Source of the DNA: Halobacteriovorax sp.
Lineage (GTDB): Bacteria; Bdellovibrionota; Bacteriovoracia; Bacteriovoracales; Bacteriovoracaceae
DNA: 64,000 bases
Reading direction: 5' to 3'
NCBI GenBank assembly: GCA_002720865.1
Contig: PBIO01000014.1
Location: 865,769 to 929,768 of the forward strand
The notes under the pieces are model-generated. The model was given only the letters and a program-made list of their open reading frames with translations, was not told the DNA's origin and made no database searches. Numbering within the stretch: the stretch's first letter is position 1; each line of letters starts with the position of its first letter. Position numbers and translations under genes: made by a program. Of this stretch, positions 9,147 to 20,300 are shown in pieces.

Positions 9147-9464
9147 CTACTGGGGTGAAGTGGTGATTTCTAGTGCAGCCTTTCTTCTTGAAATAAACTC
9201 TGCTTTCTCAGCGAATTTTTGAGAAAGAACGGCGTATTGTTTAGCCTTATTGAAATACTTTCTTTTATAAGAGGATTTAGCTTTGAGGTAATAAAATTCA
9301 GCCTTTCGAAAGAGACCTGGAGCTAGTGTTTGTGCTTTGGATTCTTTTGCCGCAAGGAATGCAGTTTGGGCCAATCTCATTTCAAGCTTGGGGCGAGTGG
9401 TAGCTAAACCACAGGCCCCTAAAAATAATGCAATGAAAGCAAGACTTAGAAGTTGCTTGAGCAT
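9147..9464 (-). CDS. DUF4398-like lipoprotein
   Basis: 105 aa with lipobox LGACG, followed by a helical region (AQTLAPGLFRKAEFYYLKAKSSYKRKYFNKAKQYAVLSQKFAEKAE, given here only as a description of residues 47-92 with regularly spaced Ala/Lys/Tyr). This resembles DUF4398 proteins, which commonly accompany OmpA/Pal genes. It sits 7 bp after pal and before cpoB and is probably a periplasmic partner in the same envelope system. Function unproven. Confidence 0.7.
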   Translation of the reverse strand: MLKQLLSLAFIALFLGACGLATTRPKLEMRLAQTAFLAAKESKAQTLAPGLFRKAEFYYLKAKSSYKRKYFNKAKQYAVLSQKFAEKAEFISRRKAALEITTSPQ

Positions 9465-9471
9465 CGTTAAA

Positions 9472-9990
9472 TTATTTTGCTGTTATGACGAAGTTTCCTC
9501 TACGGTTTTGAGACCAGGCACTTTCATCATGACCAAAAGCGACTGGGCGCTCTTTACCAAAACTAATTGTTGAAATTCTTGATCCAGATACACCTAGGGC
9601 CACTAAGTAATTACGAACAGCTTTTGCTCTTCTTTCACCTAAGGCTAAGTTGTACTGAACACCACCACGCTCGTCGCAATGACCTTCAACTTGTACTTCA
9701 ACAGAAGAAGCCGCTTTAAGAAAAGTTGCTGCCGCTCTAAGTTTATCTTTAGTAGCTGAAGAAAGAGATGCTGAATTATAAGCAAAGTTAACAGTTTGAA
9801 GTGGACCAGTTTTACCAGAATCACTATCTGCATTTAATTCAAGATCTACATCACTTGCATCCATATCAGTAGCTGATACATTTACATCATCGCCAGTAGC
9901 ACTTTTCTTTTTAGAAGAACCACAGCTAGAAACAGTTAGGGCAAGAGACAGGGTCAACAAGAGCGTTAGTGCTTTTAGAGGATGTGTCAT
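9472..9990 (-). CDS. pal: Peptidoglycan-associated lipoprotein Pal
   Basis: 172 aa: lipoprotein signal ending VSSCGSS, an acidic Asp-rich linker, then an OmpA-like domain (VNFAYNSASL; VEVQVEGHCDERGG; NLALGERRAKAVRNYL; FGKERPVAFG). The Asp and Arg in these motifs bind diaminopimelate in family members. Pal anchors the outer membrane to peptidoglycan and works with Tol; no tol genes are in the window. It is the first gene of a four-gene minus-strand operon. Confidence 0.93.
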   Translation of the reverse strand: MTHPLKALTLLLTLSLALTVSSCGSSKKKSATGDDVNVSATDMDASDVDLELNADSDSGKTGPLQTVNFAYNSASLSSATKDKLRAAATFLKAASSVEVQVEGHCDERGGVQYNLALGERRAKAVRNYLVALGVSGSRISTISFGKERPVAFGHDESAWSQNRRGNFVITAK

Positions 9991-10089
9991 TTAAAACTCC
10001 TTAATTTAGTTATACAATTATAGTTTTCTTAATCATTAAGATAGGTAGAATTATAGAGTAAATTAAAGACCCTTTAAAGGTACAAGTCT

Positions 10090-12915
10090 GTGAAATCTTT
10101 TTATAAAATTTTATTACCCGCTGCGGCAGTAATACTTAACTTTTTTACCCCAGCATTAGCTACTACGGTCTATCGCCAAAAACTACCAAGTGAACTTTCT
10201 GAAAATGAATATACCTATGCGTTAGAAGTACAAACTGGTGTCGGTACTATGGATGTGGAAATTCACGCAAAGGAGAATGCAGAGCTCTACGTTAAGCGTG
10301 TGGCCCAAATACTAAAAGAAGATGCTCCAAAAATAATTGAATACTTTGGTTATGTTCCGTGGAATACGGTTCATTTTGTCGTTGATGGATTTGTGTCGGA
10401 CCGCGTCTCTAACCGAGCAAACGGGGCGGCCACAGTTCATCCAAGGCCTTTAGTTCTCTTGTTCACAGCGCCACCTGTTGGAATGGAGCATCTTGTTACA
10501 GGAGGAGACTGGGTAAAAAATTTAGTGCTGCATGAGCTTATCCATATTCTTCATTTAGACCAGACCGCTGGATTTATAAAATTCTTAAGATATTTATGGG
10601 GTTCTGATGGAAAGCTTGGGGGAATTGTTCCTAATTGGTTTGCCGAAGGCGTGGCCACTTGGGGGGAAGCGGAATTTACAAATGGCGGAAGGCTTAGCCG
10701 TTCACTTTTTAGATTTGAATATAAAAATAGAGTTTTAACTGAAGGGACTTGTTCTTCTACGGTCTGTTTAGATAATACTAAACACTATCCAGGTAGAGGC
10801 TCTAGGTATTGGTACGGATCCCATTTTTTAAAATGGCTTGAGGATAAAAAACCAGGGAGCATGGCCTGCCTTATTAAAAACAATTCAGATAATATTCCCG
10901 GTTTTCTTCATTGGGCCTTTAGAGATTGTGTTCAAGAAGATTATCAGGTTCTTTTTGATCGATACTTTGAACAGACCAAGTCAAAATTATTTAATCAGCT
11001 AGCTGAATTTAGAAAGTCAAATTCTGTAAAGGGACTTGGGCATATTCCTTTAAAGAAAAAAGAGTATCTTTTATTCTCAGACGGAGTAACGCTAAAAAAT
11101 GATAAGCTTTTTATCTCAATGCTAGACGATAAAAAGATTAATCAGCTTAAAGTCATAGATCTAAAATTAAAGACACAGGAAAATACTAGGGTAGACGATA
11201 TTATAGAAGCGGTTCTCCCAGCAACAACTGAGTCTGGAATAGTCTTGAAAACTTTTAGGGAGTATTCCTCTCGAAATGGAAGTTTTTGGAAGCTGTATGA
11301 TCCCCTTAAGAAAAAACTTACCAAGGAATTCTCTTGGTCTAAACCAAAGTATCTTTTTCAGTTAAAAGATAGGCTAATCGGTCTGATTTATGAAAAAACT
11401 GTTTGGGAAGTTTGGGAAAATAAAAATGGAGTAGAAGAAAAGCTCTTTGACCTCCCTCCTATGACGAATGTCTTTAACCCTGAAGTTATTGAAAGAGATG
11501 GGAAATCTTTTATCAGCTATCGTTTTCATGATTATTCGCAATCGCCTTCTCATGAGTATTTAAGAGTTGATCTTGATACTGGAAAAGAGGAAGTTCTTTT
11601 TCAAAGTGAAAACTCGTTAGAGGTTGTAGGCTCTTGTGGAACAAGAAAAATTCTAAGGTCAGATAATAAAACTTATTCTTTAAATATCAGGAACGGCTAC
11701 GTCTCAAACTTACCTGAGAGCTTTAATGATTTTGCCTATATAACGGGTAGTAATCAGTACACAGTTCTACTTTTTGAACAAGACCCCAAAAGAATCTACT
11801 TTAATAAGAAAAGTTGCCAAGAATGGATCGATGATAATAGTGGAATCGAAATTAAAAGAGGACCTGACTCTATTGCGGGGGCTAATAAAAACTATATAGA
11901 GGATAAAAGCTCTTATCCGGAATGGGATCATTTTCTTCCCCAACGTTGGGGAATTGGTGCTACTTATGGAGGTTCAACCGACGGAGTTACCTTATCAAGT
12001 TCGGTAAATGATCCCGCGGGTGTTCATTCGATAGGCGGTACAGTAAAGAAGTACTTTGATATTGATGAAGTTGGAAGTGCAGTTGCTTACTCTCATAGTA
12101 ATGACTATTTTGATTTTGGCACTAGCTATTCAAAGGGATATATAGCCTCAAATATAAAACAAACACCTGATTCAATTGAGTCATCAAGCGCTTATCTCAG
12201 TGATGATTTTGTAAACGGATGGCTTAAGTTTGTTCCGACTTTATCTTATTCACAAGGAAGCACATCAGACTTTGTCTCAAGCCGTAAATATAGAAAGTAT
12301 TCGGGTAATCTGTATTTTAGTACAACAAATGTCCATCGTGATGATTTTTTAAATGGGGCCAGCTTTCAAGTGGGTGCTTTTAGAAATAATACCGTGGGAC
12401 GACTTAACTACTTGGGTTATCGGTCTAAACTTAAACTTGATCTGCGATTGAATTATTTCTTTGATCTTAAATTAAAAGGGACCTTCGAGAAGTTAGATAA
12501 AAATGATCTTGGAAGTGGGGTGGCCTACGGCGGTGGCCATTTTGGATCATTTCATGATTTTTACGGGCTTCAAACTAATGATGCCTTTGGGAATGAAGTT
12601 CAAACAGGAAGTCTAGAAACAAATATTTTGTTAAATGAGGCCTATAGTGGACCACGCTATATTCCTCTTTATATAAAGGAAATAAAAGCGGTTTTCGGCT
12701 CTGGCTTTATCAAGTCTGATTTCGTCTTTATTGAGTCAGACGGGAGATTCCTTAGGGATAAAACTCTTCTTAATGTTTACGGAGGACTAGGTGCTTCGTA
12801 CACATTGTTTTATGGTCTCAGTGGGCGGGTTGATTATTTGCTTAGTAAAGTCATTAGTGAAGATATAAACAATAATCCTATTCAGCAGCTGATAGTCTTT
12901 AAAGCCGGCTTTTAA
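10090..12915 (+). CDS. Secreted gluzincin-like protease with C-terminal beta-barrel
   Basis: 941 aa; GTG start after AAAGG, with a signal peptide (KILLPAAAVILNFFTPALA). Residues about 152-162 read VLHELIHILHL, an HExxH zinc motif, followed by FAEGVATWGE about 40 residues later, which supplies a gluzincin-style glutamate ligand as in M1/MA-clan peptidases. A middle region (about 330-600) has repeated beta strands compatible with a propeller. The last 300 residues are aromatic-rich amphipathic strands ending in FKAGF, like an outer-membrane barrel. I infer a surface-anchored protease. Substrate and exact family are unknown. Confidence 0.75.
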   Translation: MKSFYKILLPAAAVILNFFTPALATTVYRQKLPSELSENEYTYALEVQTGVGTMDVEIHAKENAELYVKRVAQILKEDAPKIIEYFGYVPWNTVHFVVDGFVSDRVSNRANGAATVHPRPLVLLFTAPPVGMEHLVTGGDWVKNLVLHELIHILHLDQTAGFIKFLRYLWGSDGKLGGIVPNWFAEGVATWGEAEFTNGGRLSRSLFRFEYKNRVLTEGTCSSTVCLDNTKHYPGRGSRYWYGSHFLKWLEDKKPGSMACLIKNNSDNIPGFLHWAFRDCVQEDYQVLFDRYFEQTKSKLFNQLAEFRKSNSVKGLGHIPLKKKEYLLFSDGVTLKNDKLFISMLDDKKINQLKVIDLKLKTQENTRVDDIIEAVLPATTESGIVLKTFREYSSRNGSFWKLYDPLKKKLTKEFSWSKPKYLFQLKDRLIGLIYEKTVWEVWENKNGVEEKLFDLPPMTNVFNPEVIERDGKSFISYRFHDYSQSPSHEYLRVDLDTGKEEVLFQSENSLEVVGSCGTRKILRSDNKTYSLNIRNGYVSNLPESFNDFAYITGSNQYTVLLFEQDPKRIYFNKKSCQEWIDDNSGIEIKRGPDSIAGANKNYIEDKSSYPEWDHFLPQRWGIGATYGGSTDGVTLSSSVNDPAGVHSIGGTVKKYFDIDEVGSAVAYSHSNDYFDFGTSYSKGYIASNIKQTPDSIESSSAYLSDDFVNGWLKFVPTLSYSQGSTSDFVSSRKYRKYSGNLYFSTTNVHRDDFLNGASFQVGAFRNNTVGRLNYLGYRSKLKLDLRLNYFFDLKLKGTFEKLDKNDLGSGVAYGGGHFGSFHDFYGLQTNDAFGNEVQTGSLETNILLNEAYSGPRYIPLYIKEIKAVFGSGFIKSDFVFIESDGRFLRDKTLLNVYGGLGASYTLFYGLSGRVDYLLSKVISEDINNNPIQQLIVFKAGF

Positions 12916-12923
12916 AAAAATAA

Positions 12924-12953
12924 ACCCCGCAAACCGTTTCCAGCGTGCGGGGT
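12924..12953. terminator. Bidirectional intrinsic terminator
   Basis: ACCCCGCA (12924-12931) pairs with TGCGGGGT (12946-12953), an 8-bp stem with a 14-nt loop, between two convergent genes. The plus side is followed by ATATTTT. The minus side is followed by TTATTTTTTT, a better U-tract, so it suits the minus-strand lipoprotein gene best. Confidence 0.7.
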
Positions 12954-13001
12954 ATATTTTGGAGAGGGGAGAGAGTATATATGCACATTCATGTGCAATC
13001 T

Positions 13002-13748
13002 TTAATTATTAAGTTCTTCGTTTATCTTTTCTAGGACCACGGCTGCCACTTCAATTTTTCCTGCTTCAAGTAGTGAGTACTCGCTATTTGCTTCAGCAAG
13101 AAGTTCTTCACCATCAGTAATATATTGTTTTAAGGCTCTTGCTAAACGCTTCGCTTTCTTCTTGCTATTGCCAATTGTAACCACCGGTTCAATCGAATCC
13201 TCTGTTTGCTTAAAAGTCATGCCTCGCTCTTCAAGCTCTCGGTCCATATCCTCAAAAGCTTTTTGAAGCATTTGGTACCTAGCTTTTTCTAGTTCTGCAT
13301 TATTAAGTTTTTGAATTCCAGTTTCTAAGTTTTGTTTTAAAACGAGTGCTAGCTGGAGTTTGGTTATAAATTCTTTATGTACGCCTAAGAAGTAAAACTT
13401 CTCAGCAGGGTAGTCCTCTAAAAAGTCCTGTAAGTCGACGATATATTCGATAAGCTGGCTATGGGCCTCATCCATATCTTGTAGATTTACTTCACCTAGA
13501 TAACTAACTTTCCAATCCACTTCTTGTAGACCCGGGGCTGGCTTATTCTTTTCCGGAGTAAAAACAATGGAGGCATTTCTAGAAAGGCCTGCTTCATTCA
13601 TTCGAACTTCTTGAAGCTCCTTTGGAGAAGCTTGAATTTGCTCCGTGGTAACCCCTGGAAGATTATTTTCTTCAGGTCGTAAGCTCTCCTTTTCACAGGA
13701 AGAACCTAATAAAACCACAATGGCCAATGGGAGAAGCATCTTTTTCAT
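13002..13748 (-). CDS. Lipoprotein of unknown function, 248 aa
   Basis: Lipoprotein signal MKKMLLPLAIVVLLGSSC, then a Glu/Pro-rich linker (about 20-60) and a largely helical, charged body with predicted coiled-coil segments (about 95-160 and 190-245). Its EVRMNEAGLSRNASI segment recalls plug-like regions, but I do not recognise a family. It is monocistronic, with its own terminator at 12924-12953. Confidence 0.65.
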   Translation of the reverse strand: MKKMLLPLAIVVLLGSSCEKESLRPEENNLPGVTTEQIQASPKELQEVRMNEAGLSRNASIVFTPEKNKPAPGLQEVDWKVSYLGEVNLQDMDEAHSQLIEYIVDLQDFLEDYPAEKFYFLGVHKEFITKLQLALVLKQNLETGIQKLNNAELEKARYQMLQKAFEDMDRELEERGMTFKQTEDSIEPVVTIGNSKKKAKRLARALKQYITDGEELLAEANSEYSLLEAGKIEVAAVVLEKINEELNN

Positions 13749-13958
13749 GCACTGATTATGTCAAAAATAGCTATTTTAAGGGTCATTCTTGAAAAGCTTT
13801 CAATGGGTGTTAGTAATTTAGACAGTAAAACCGACCATGTTTTGTGGCGGTCTAACTGACTAAAAACTAGTTAGAAAATAGGTCTAAGTACTAGATATTT
13901 CAGCTATTAACGATTCTTGAGTAAAGGAATCAGTTAAAAAGGTCGATAATCTAAGACG

Positions 13959-16900
13959 ATGATAAAGCAAAGCCTAATTATATTCCTTCTTTTAACCTCC
14001 TCTAAAGCGTGGGCCTTCCCGTCAATTTTTGAAATTATAGAGGAGAATACAAGAATGCTGGTTTCCTGTGTGGAAGGAATCGAACCTATTGCGGATATTG
14101 GAAGTATTGAAAAACTAGCAACCCATTTGGACTGCGATAGTCAGCCTATTGATAAGTACTGCGGCTGTATAGCAAAACAATCCCCCGAGCCGCTCTCTCC
14201 TGAAGATGTATATGTCCTTGAGATGGAGCTTGGCTTTTTTGGAAGTGATGATGATACAGAAATGCTAGATCTAATTTCTGTTATGACTGACCTACAACAA
14301 GTTAAGTCAGCTTATAATATATTAGGAACTGAAAATAACTCTTGTTTTAAGAGCGACGATGTTACAAACCATACGGATATAAAAACCAGTCTAAAAGATA
14401 TATTAGATGAGTTGCCACAAGCTAATTCAAAACCTTTGGCCTATGTAAAATCAAGCTATATTCATAAAGCAAGGGATATCCAAAGATCAGTGAGCTCCGG
14501 TGATCAAATAAACTTTAATAATGAAGGAAAAGGTGATGCTCTCTTTCTAATGGAAATGGCCAAAAGTATTGCTTATAGTGACGAAACAGTTTTAACGGCA
14601 AAGAAAGACTTTACCGTTGATCTTCTTGCGCCGAATGGATTTGTGAGCCAGATCATGCCAAAAGACGCCAATGAAAAGGTTCAATGGGAAGAGGATCTAG
14701 AAAAATTTATTCGCTCAGCTGACAAAGGAAAACATGCTAGCTCTCCTATCTTTCGATCCCTAAGAGCCTCTTTTGAAAAAGGTTATAGCGGTGGACTTTT
14801 TAATAATAAGAAAATTCTATTAGGACAAATTGTTGACTCCGTAAAGGCCTTAGGACTAGAAAAAGGTGACCTCGACAAACTTAAGCAATCATCGATGGAG
14901 CCTCTAGAGCTAATTGAAAAAAGAATGAATAGCGATCTTTTTAAAGACAGAATTGGGGTCATGAGTGAGTCCCTATGTATAGACTTGTCTGGGGAGTTTT
15001 TGTGGAAAACCAGAACTGGAGACAGCAAAGGGTTAATGTCTATAGAAAGAATTAGAAAGAATGGCTCTAAGGGTAGAGCTATGATTAGTGAATTCTCAAA
15101 ACTAGACCCCAATAAAAAGGAAGATCGTCAAAAAATAAAAGAAATGATTAGGGTCAGAAATAATATGTTTGAAAAAATGACCTCTCAATTTGACCTCTAT
15201 AGAGCAGATAATCCGAGTGAGGAAATTGATAAGAAAATTAAGACATATATTTCTAGTAAAAAGATCTCAATGGGGAAACTTTGGTGTGGAGAAAGAGATA
15301 TTCAAAAAGGTGTCGATGAATTTGAAACCACTGTCATCCCAAATGTTGAGATAGATAAAGAAACTCTTGCCGCATTTGAAGGGGTAGAGCTTTTAGAAGA
15401 GAGTGAAAGACAGCAGCTTTTAAAAGTAAGAAATTTAGATCGAGATTTAAAAAGACTTGAAAGAAAGATTGAACATTCAAAACAACAGATTGGTTTTGCC
15501 AAAGTTGACCTAGAAAGAGCTAAGGCCGTCCTAAAAGACTATGAGGGAAATCCGAATGTGTCTGAAGAAGATTTAAATGCTGCAAGAGTCGATGTTAAGG
15601 AATATACTCGAAATCTTGCTTTCTTTAGAGCGACTTATAGAAAAGATGATGAAGCTCGAAGAGAACTATCCAATAGTTTAGTTGATGCCAGAAATAATGC
15701 TGAGTTAATAAGATTAAAGATTCAAAATCAAATTAGCGACTCAGCCGAACGGCTAGAAATATTTAACCAAACAGCCTCTCAAGCCGCGTCTGGAGGAGCT
15801 TCTGGTGCACCACAAGTGGAAAAAGCTGAAACCGCTTATTCGCAGGCTAAAGATGCGGTTAGAAGAAGAGTCATGATTGACTTTGAGTTAGGATCGGGCA
15901 GTAGTAATTTCGGTATGGGACAAGGGGGAAAAACTCCACCGGCTGACCAAGCCCCTGCCTTAGTTCGTACAACTCATGGAGACGAAAGAACAGTTTCTTA
16001 TGATACAGAAAAATCAGAATATGTTATTCGAACCAATAGAGAAGAAGCACAGGACCATGCCCATGTAACGACAAAGATTTTAAATACGGTTCGTGAATCA
16101 ACTGAAAAAGGTGTTAAGAAAGGGACTGATGAAGAGTTACTGACTTCAATTTCAGATACAATGAGCTCATTAGCAAATGACGTTTCTAATTCACTTGAGT
16201 TGAATGATGTCGGTGAAGAAGGAATAAAAGACTTTAAAAACACAATCGCAAAATTCGATGAGGATATGAGTCCAGTACTTGGGGAAATGAACTTTACGGC
16301 CCTAGGTGAATATAAGAAGGCTATCTCTGTTGAAGAAGTTGCCGATAATCACTTGGCCAAGCAGCTTAATACAATTAAAAATCAAGGAAATGAAGTAGTA
16401 GCAGGCCTTGCTGGTAAGTTTCAAGAGACACTTAACCCTATTGCTGGTGTAGAAAATTCAAAAGCTCCCGCCTCGGCTCAAAATTTAATAGCTCCAGAGG
16501 TTGTTAATAATAATTTTACTGATAATAAACAAGCTTTAAGTTCAAATAAGAAGAAAGCGGCAAAAGGGGTCATAAAAGAGCAATCTGCTGATGAACTGGC
16601 TCGCTCAATTTTTAATTCAAGAAGAAAAAGTGCTGATGATAAAGCTCCTTCGGAAGAAGAGCTTAAGGTTTCAAAAGCTGATGCAGAAAAATTAGCAGAA
16701 ATTAAAAGATTAAAAAGAGAAATAGCTCAAGAGAAAAAAGCCAATGAGCAGCTTGACCGAGAAATTGAAGCATCCCAAGAAAATAAGAAGAAGCTAAAAG
16801 AAAAAGCTGCATCAAAACCAGTACAAAAAGACCCCATAGTCTCTACGCCAAGTACAAAACCACAGGTTACCCCAACTCCTAGTTCTGGAGGGGCTACCCG

Positions 16901-17372
16901 TTCAAAAGGCGGGGATAGAAGTGCCGCGAGCATAGCCTCTTCAGGAGTAGGAAGTGCTGCCTCAAGCTCTGCGGCCGTTAGATCCGTTGTAGACGGAAGA
17001 GTAAAAGGCGGAGTTATTGTTAATGGAGAATTTATTCCACAGGCCCTGCTTTCTAATCAAGCAACTAAGTCAATACAAGATGTTCCTAGCTCTAGTTTAA
17101 CCTTAACTAGCAGCAGCACATATAATATGGAACCTATTTCATCAAAATCTAAAATGGCCGGAATTCCGGTTGTTAAGTCAGATAAGTTTTCAAAACTTTC
17201 CCCAGAGGAAAAAGAAGTTTTTATCCAGGATCAACTAACTCGCTTAAAAGCAGACCAGATTTTAATAGAAGTAGAAGATGGTACAAACTTATTAGTTAAA
17301 TCAACAGTAAAGCTTAGAACAAGAATAAAAGTTTCAGGTTTAAACAAACTACTTGAGAAAGCTAATGAATAA
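13959..17372 (+). CDS. Giant exported coiled-coil protein A, function unknown
   Basis: 1137 aa with a signal peptide (cleavage near KAWA-FPS). The N-terminal 400 residues hold cysteines at family-like positions (YCGCIAK, NNSCF, SLCID, LWCGE), likely disulfide-bonded after export. A long coiled coil follows (about 480-610), then a Ser/Ala/Lys-rich disordered stretch (about 900-1020) and a small conserved C-terminal module ending KADQILIEVEDGTNLLVK. The same N- and C-terminal modules recur in the next gene, so the two are paralogues. No recognised enzyme motif is visible. Probably periplasmic, surface or secreted. Confidence 0.75.
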   Translation: MIKQSLIIFLLLTSSKAWAFPSIFEIIEENTRMLVSCVEGIEPIADIGSIEKLATHLDCDSQPIDKYCGCIAKQSPEPLSPEDVYVLEMELGFFGSDDDTEMLDLISVMTDLQQVKSAYNILGTENNSCFKSDDVTNHTDIKTSLKDILDELPQANSKPLAYVKSSYIHKARDIQRSVSSGDQINFNNEGKGDALFLMEMAKSIAYSDETVLTAKKDFTVDLLAPNGFVSQIMPKDANEKVQWEEDLEKFIRSADKGKHASSPIFRSLRASFEKGYSGGLFNNKKILLGQIVDSVKALGLEKGDLDKLKQSSMEPLELIEKRMNSDLFKDRIGVMSESLCIDLSGEFLWKTRTGDSKGLMSIERIRKNGSKGRAMISEFSKLDPNKKEDRQKIKEMIRVRNNMFEKMTSQFDLYRADNPSEEIDKKIKTYISSKKISMGKLWCGERDIQKGVDEFETTVIPNVEIDKETLAAFEGVELLEESERQQLLKVRNLDRDLKRLERKIEHSKQQIGFAKVDLERAKAVLKDYEGNPNVSEEDLNAARVDVKEYTRNLAFFRATYRKDDEARRELSNSLVDARNNAELIRLKIQNQISDSAERLEIFNQTASQAASGGASGAPQVEKAETAYSQAKDAVRRRVMIDFELGSGSSNFGMGQGGKTPPADQAPALVRTTHGDERTVSYDTEKSEYVIRTNREEAQDHAHVTTKILNTVRESTEKGVKKGTDEELLTSISDTMSSLANDVSNSLELNDVGEEGIKDFKNTIAKFDEDMSPVLGEMNFTALGEYKKAISVEEVADNHLAKQLNTIKNQGNEVVAGLAGKFQETLNPIAGVENSKAPASAQNLIAPEVVNNNFTDNKQALSSNKKKAAKGVIKEQSADELARSIFNSRRKSADDKAPSEEELKVSKADAEKLAEIKRLKREIAQEKKANEQLDREIEASQENKKKLKEKAASKPVQKDPIVSTPSTKPQVTPTPSSGGATRSKGGDRSAASIASSGVGSAASSSAAVRSVVDGRVKGGVIVNGEFIPQALLSNQATKSIQDVPSSSLTLTSSSTYNMEPISSKSKMAGIPVVKSDKFSKLSPEEKEVFIQDQLTRLKADQILIEVEDGTNLLVKSTVKLRTRIKVSGLNKLLEKANE

Positions 17373-20300
17373 GAGACTTTTGCTGATACTAGGCTCACTC
17401 TTTGTAAGCGGGTCACTAGTTTCTGCAACCATATTCACAAGTAATAGTCCGTTATCCATGGCGGCAATTAACACAGGTCTTTCTGTTATCGATGTTCCTA
17501 GTGGTGCAATTAAAGTATGCGGCTTTGAAAATCCTAATAACACGCAAGAATTTAATTTACTAAAGATCGCCAATCAAATGAAATGTGATGAAATCTCGGA
17601 TTTAAAAGATCACTGTGGTTGTGTTTTTCAATATGGGGGATCAGAGCTACAGTCCGGTGAAATTGATGATCTTGAAGCGGAGCTCGGGTACTTATCCGAA
17701 GCGACATCAACGACAAAACAAAAGGCTTTGAATGACCTTGGAAATGCTAATGCGGTCCTTAATATGTACGGACTTTTTGAAATTCCAAGAGAAAGAAATA
17801 CTTGTATTAATCAAAAAGAATTGAATAAGTTTAAAAAGGATATTGATCAAAACCTGAGAGAGAGTATTGCAAGAAATGAAAAGATTCCTTCACTAGCGCG
17901 AAAAGATTTTTTAAATCAGGCTGAAACCATAAATAATTTTACCTCATCACCAAAAAATGCATTCGTGGCTGACGAACAGTTTTTAAATGACCTGTCTAAA
18001 GCCGTGGATTCTAAAAGTATTTTTTCTGATCCTAATGTTGGACTTCCAGGGCCTAGTCTTTTTTTTAAATATGAAAGTACTGGCGAAATAAATATGCTCA
18101 CAAGTTTACCGAAAGAAATGAGTAATCCTAAAAGTTGTCTAAATTATGGTTTTGACAAGTCTCAAGATGTTCTTAGTTACTTAGAGGACCCTTCGGTTAA
18201 CCTTGATAAATATAAAGATTCGCCTTTATTTAAAGTATTCTCCCAACTTCCAGCAGATAAAAAATTAAACTTCTCTGATTATCTTGGAAGACTAAGTATT
18301 GCGAAGGATCATTATGAGGCTCAAAGTAAGGCACCGCTAATCGTTGCGGGGGTAGATGCCCTTAAAAAAGCTGCGGAGACGGTTCCTATTGACGAATTTA
18401 TTGGCGATGAATGTCAAAGGATTACAGAGCAGGTAAAATATGAAACCTCCTCAAATTATTCGGACGGAAAGTTTCAACCTAAATTTCTTGAATCAAAAAA
18501 AATCATTGCGCAAAGAAATGGAGAAGTCCTCTTAGAGGCAAAAGATGGGGCTGAAAATATTGAGCGAATTAGTGGTCTAAGGTTGCAGTATTCAAGAAAA
18601 TATAAGGAAGCTCTTTCAGGTTTAGATGAAGATGAAAGAAAAGTCTTACTAACGGAAAAGCTTTTTAATTTTTCTAAACTCTTATGTGGTAAACTTAAAA
18701 TTGAAGATCAAATGGCCTACACTATCAGCTATCTTAATAATTTAGAAGACAATAATAATCTTCTGAAGTCTTTTGAAGAGGCGCAAGGGCAGATTGAAAA
18801 AGCCAATATCGAAATAGAAAATTTAAAGCTAGAGCTAGTTAATATTGATCGAACAGAGGTTGGGTTAAGTCAGTCTATTGCCTCTTTAGAGATTAGAGAG
18901 AAAGAGCTAACTGAGCAGTTAGTGAGAGCAAAATCAAGAAAAGGCCGAAATAAACCCATAGCCATTATCAACTTACTTAAAAAGGACTTGGACTCAACAA
19001 AGGAAAGTCTCGCTGCAGCTAAAACAAGGTATAATTCAAATAAAGAAAGGAAGACGGTACTAGTCGCAGCGATAGAAGCTTCAGAAAAAAGAAAAGAAAC
19101 TATCGTCTCAGAAGCAGGTAAGCCTCTTTTAAAAAGACCTGCAAAATTAAACATCGAAGATCCAGGACCAATAATTATAAAGCCAGTCGATTTAAGCGAA
19201 ATAGAATTGCCTACGATTCTGGTATATGACGATGATAAGCCGCTTTTTCCCAATAAAGAATCTGATCTTGACCTGGATACTAACTTAAAGCTAAGTCTTT
19301 TTGATAATTACGAAGTTGTAGAACGAGTCAAGGACCCCGTTGTGAAAGGGGGAGAGCCAGTCATCGTAAAGACCCTAGAGAGGATAGAAAATAAGAAAAA
19401 GGTCTATACGGGAACGACCATTGGTAAAGATAAAGTAACTTTAGAAGACTCGTCCGTTGGAACAAATCGAACTATTGTGTCCGAAATGAAAAGAGTTGAA
19501 ACGACTCGAGAGGCCTTATCGGACTCCCTAGCAGAAGTTAATGAGAAAAATTCTAAAATCTCTGAAGATGAGGAAAATAGAATTAATGAATCTATTAAAG
19601 CAGGTTTAGATTTAATAGGTGATAGTGTTGTGGTCCAAAGAGATATCATCACGCAAGCGGGACCAAAAGCTGATGTAGCACCTATTAAAGCGGTAGTAAG
19701 AGGGGAACTGGAAAGAACAAGAAAGTTTGTTGCAGAGAACCAGGAAGTACTCGAAGGCGCCAGCAGTGATGAACATATTGCCAGCTCGGCAGCCGATGGT
19801 TTAGTTACTGATAGTGATGGTAATCTTATTAGTAATGTTATGTTTGAGGGAGGAAAAACTCGTCAGCTTTTAACTTCAATTGGCGATTTTAAAGATGTCC
19901 ATCTTAATTCTAAAAATGGTGTTGAATCTGTTGCTGCTCTTCCTCCTGGATTTGCCGGGGGCATCGGTCAAATTTTTACAGAAAGTTATAATAGTAAAGA
20001 AGGCGATAGGAAATCTGAAAACCCTTCAAGAAACTTGTTAAGCTCTAGAACCTTAGGGCTTTCGGACAAGTTTGGTGAAGCAGAAGAACTCGGTATGGCC
20101 CTTGCTTCAGGTGTAAAAAACGTGAATAGCGTTGATTCAGACGCTAATAAAGTAATGGAAAAAGCACAGGCCTTATTAGCTGAAAGAGGTTATGACGTTC
20201 CTGAAACGAGCTATAGTGAATCAGTGGCGAGTTCACCAAAAGAGGTTAAGCAGGCCCTTGAATCTAAGAAAGTAGAACTAAAGAGAAAAAATAAAATTCA

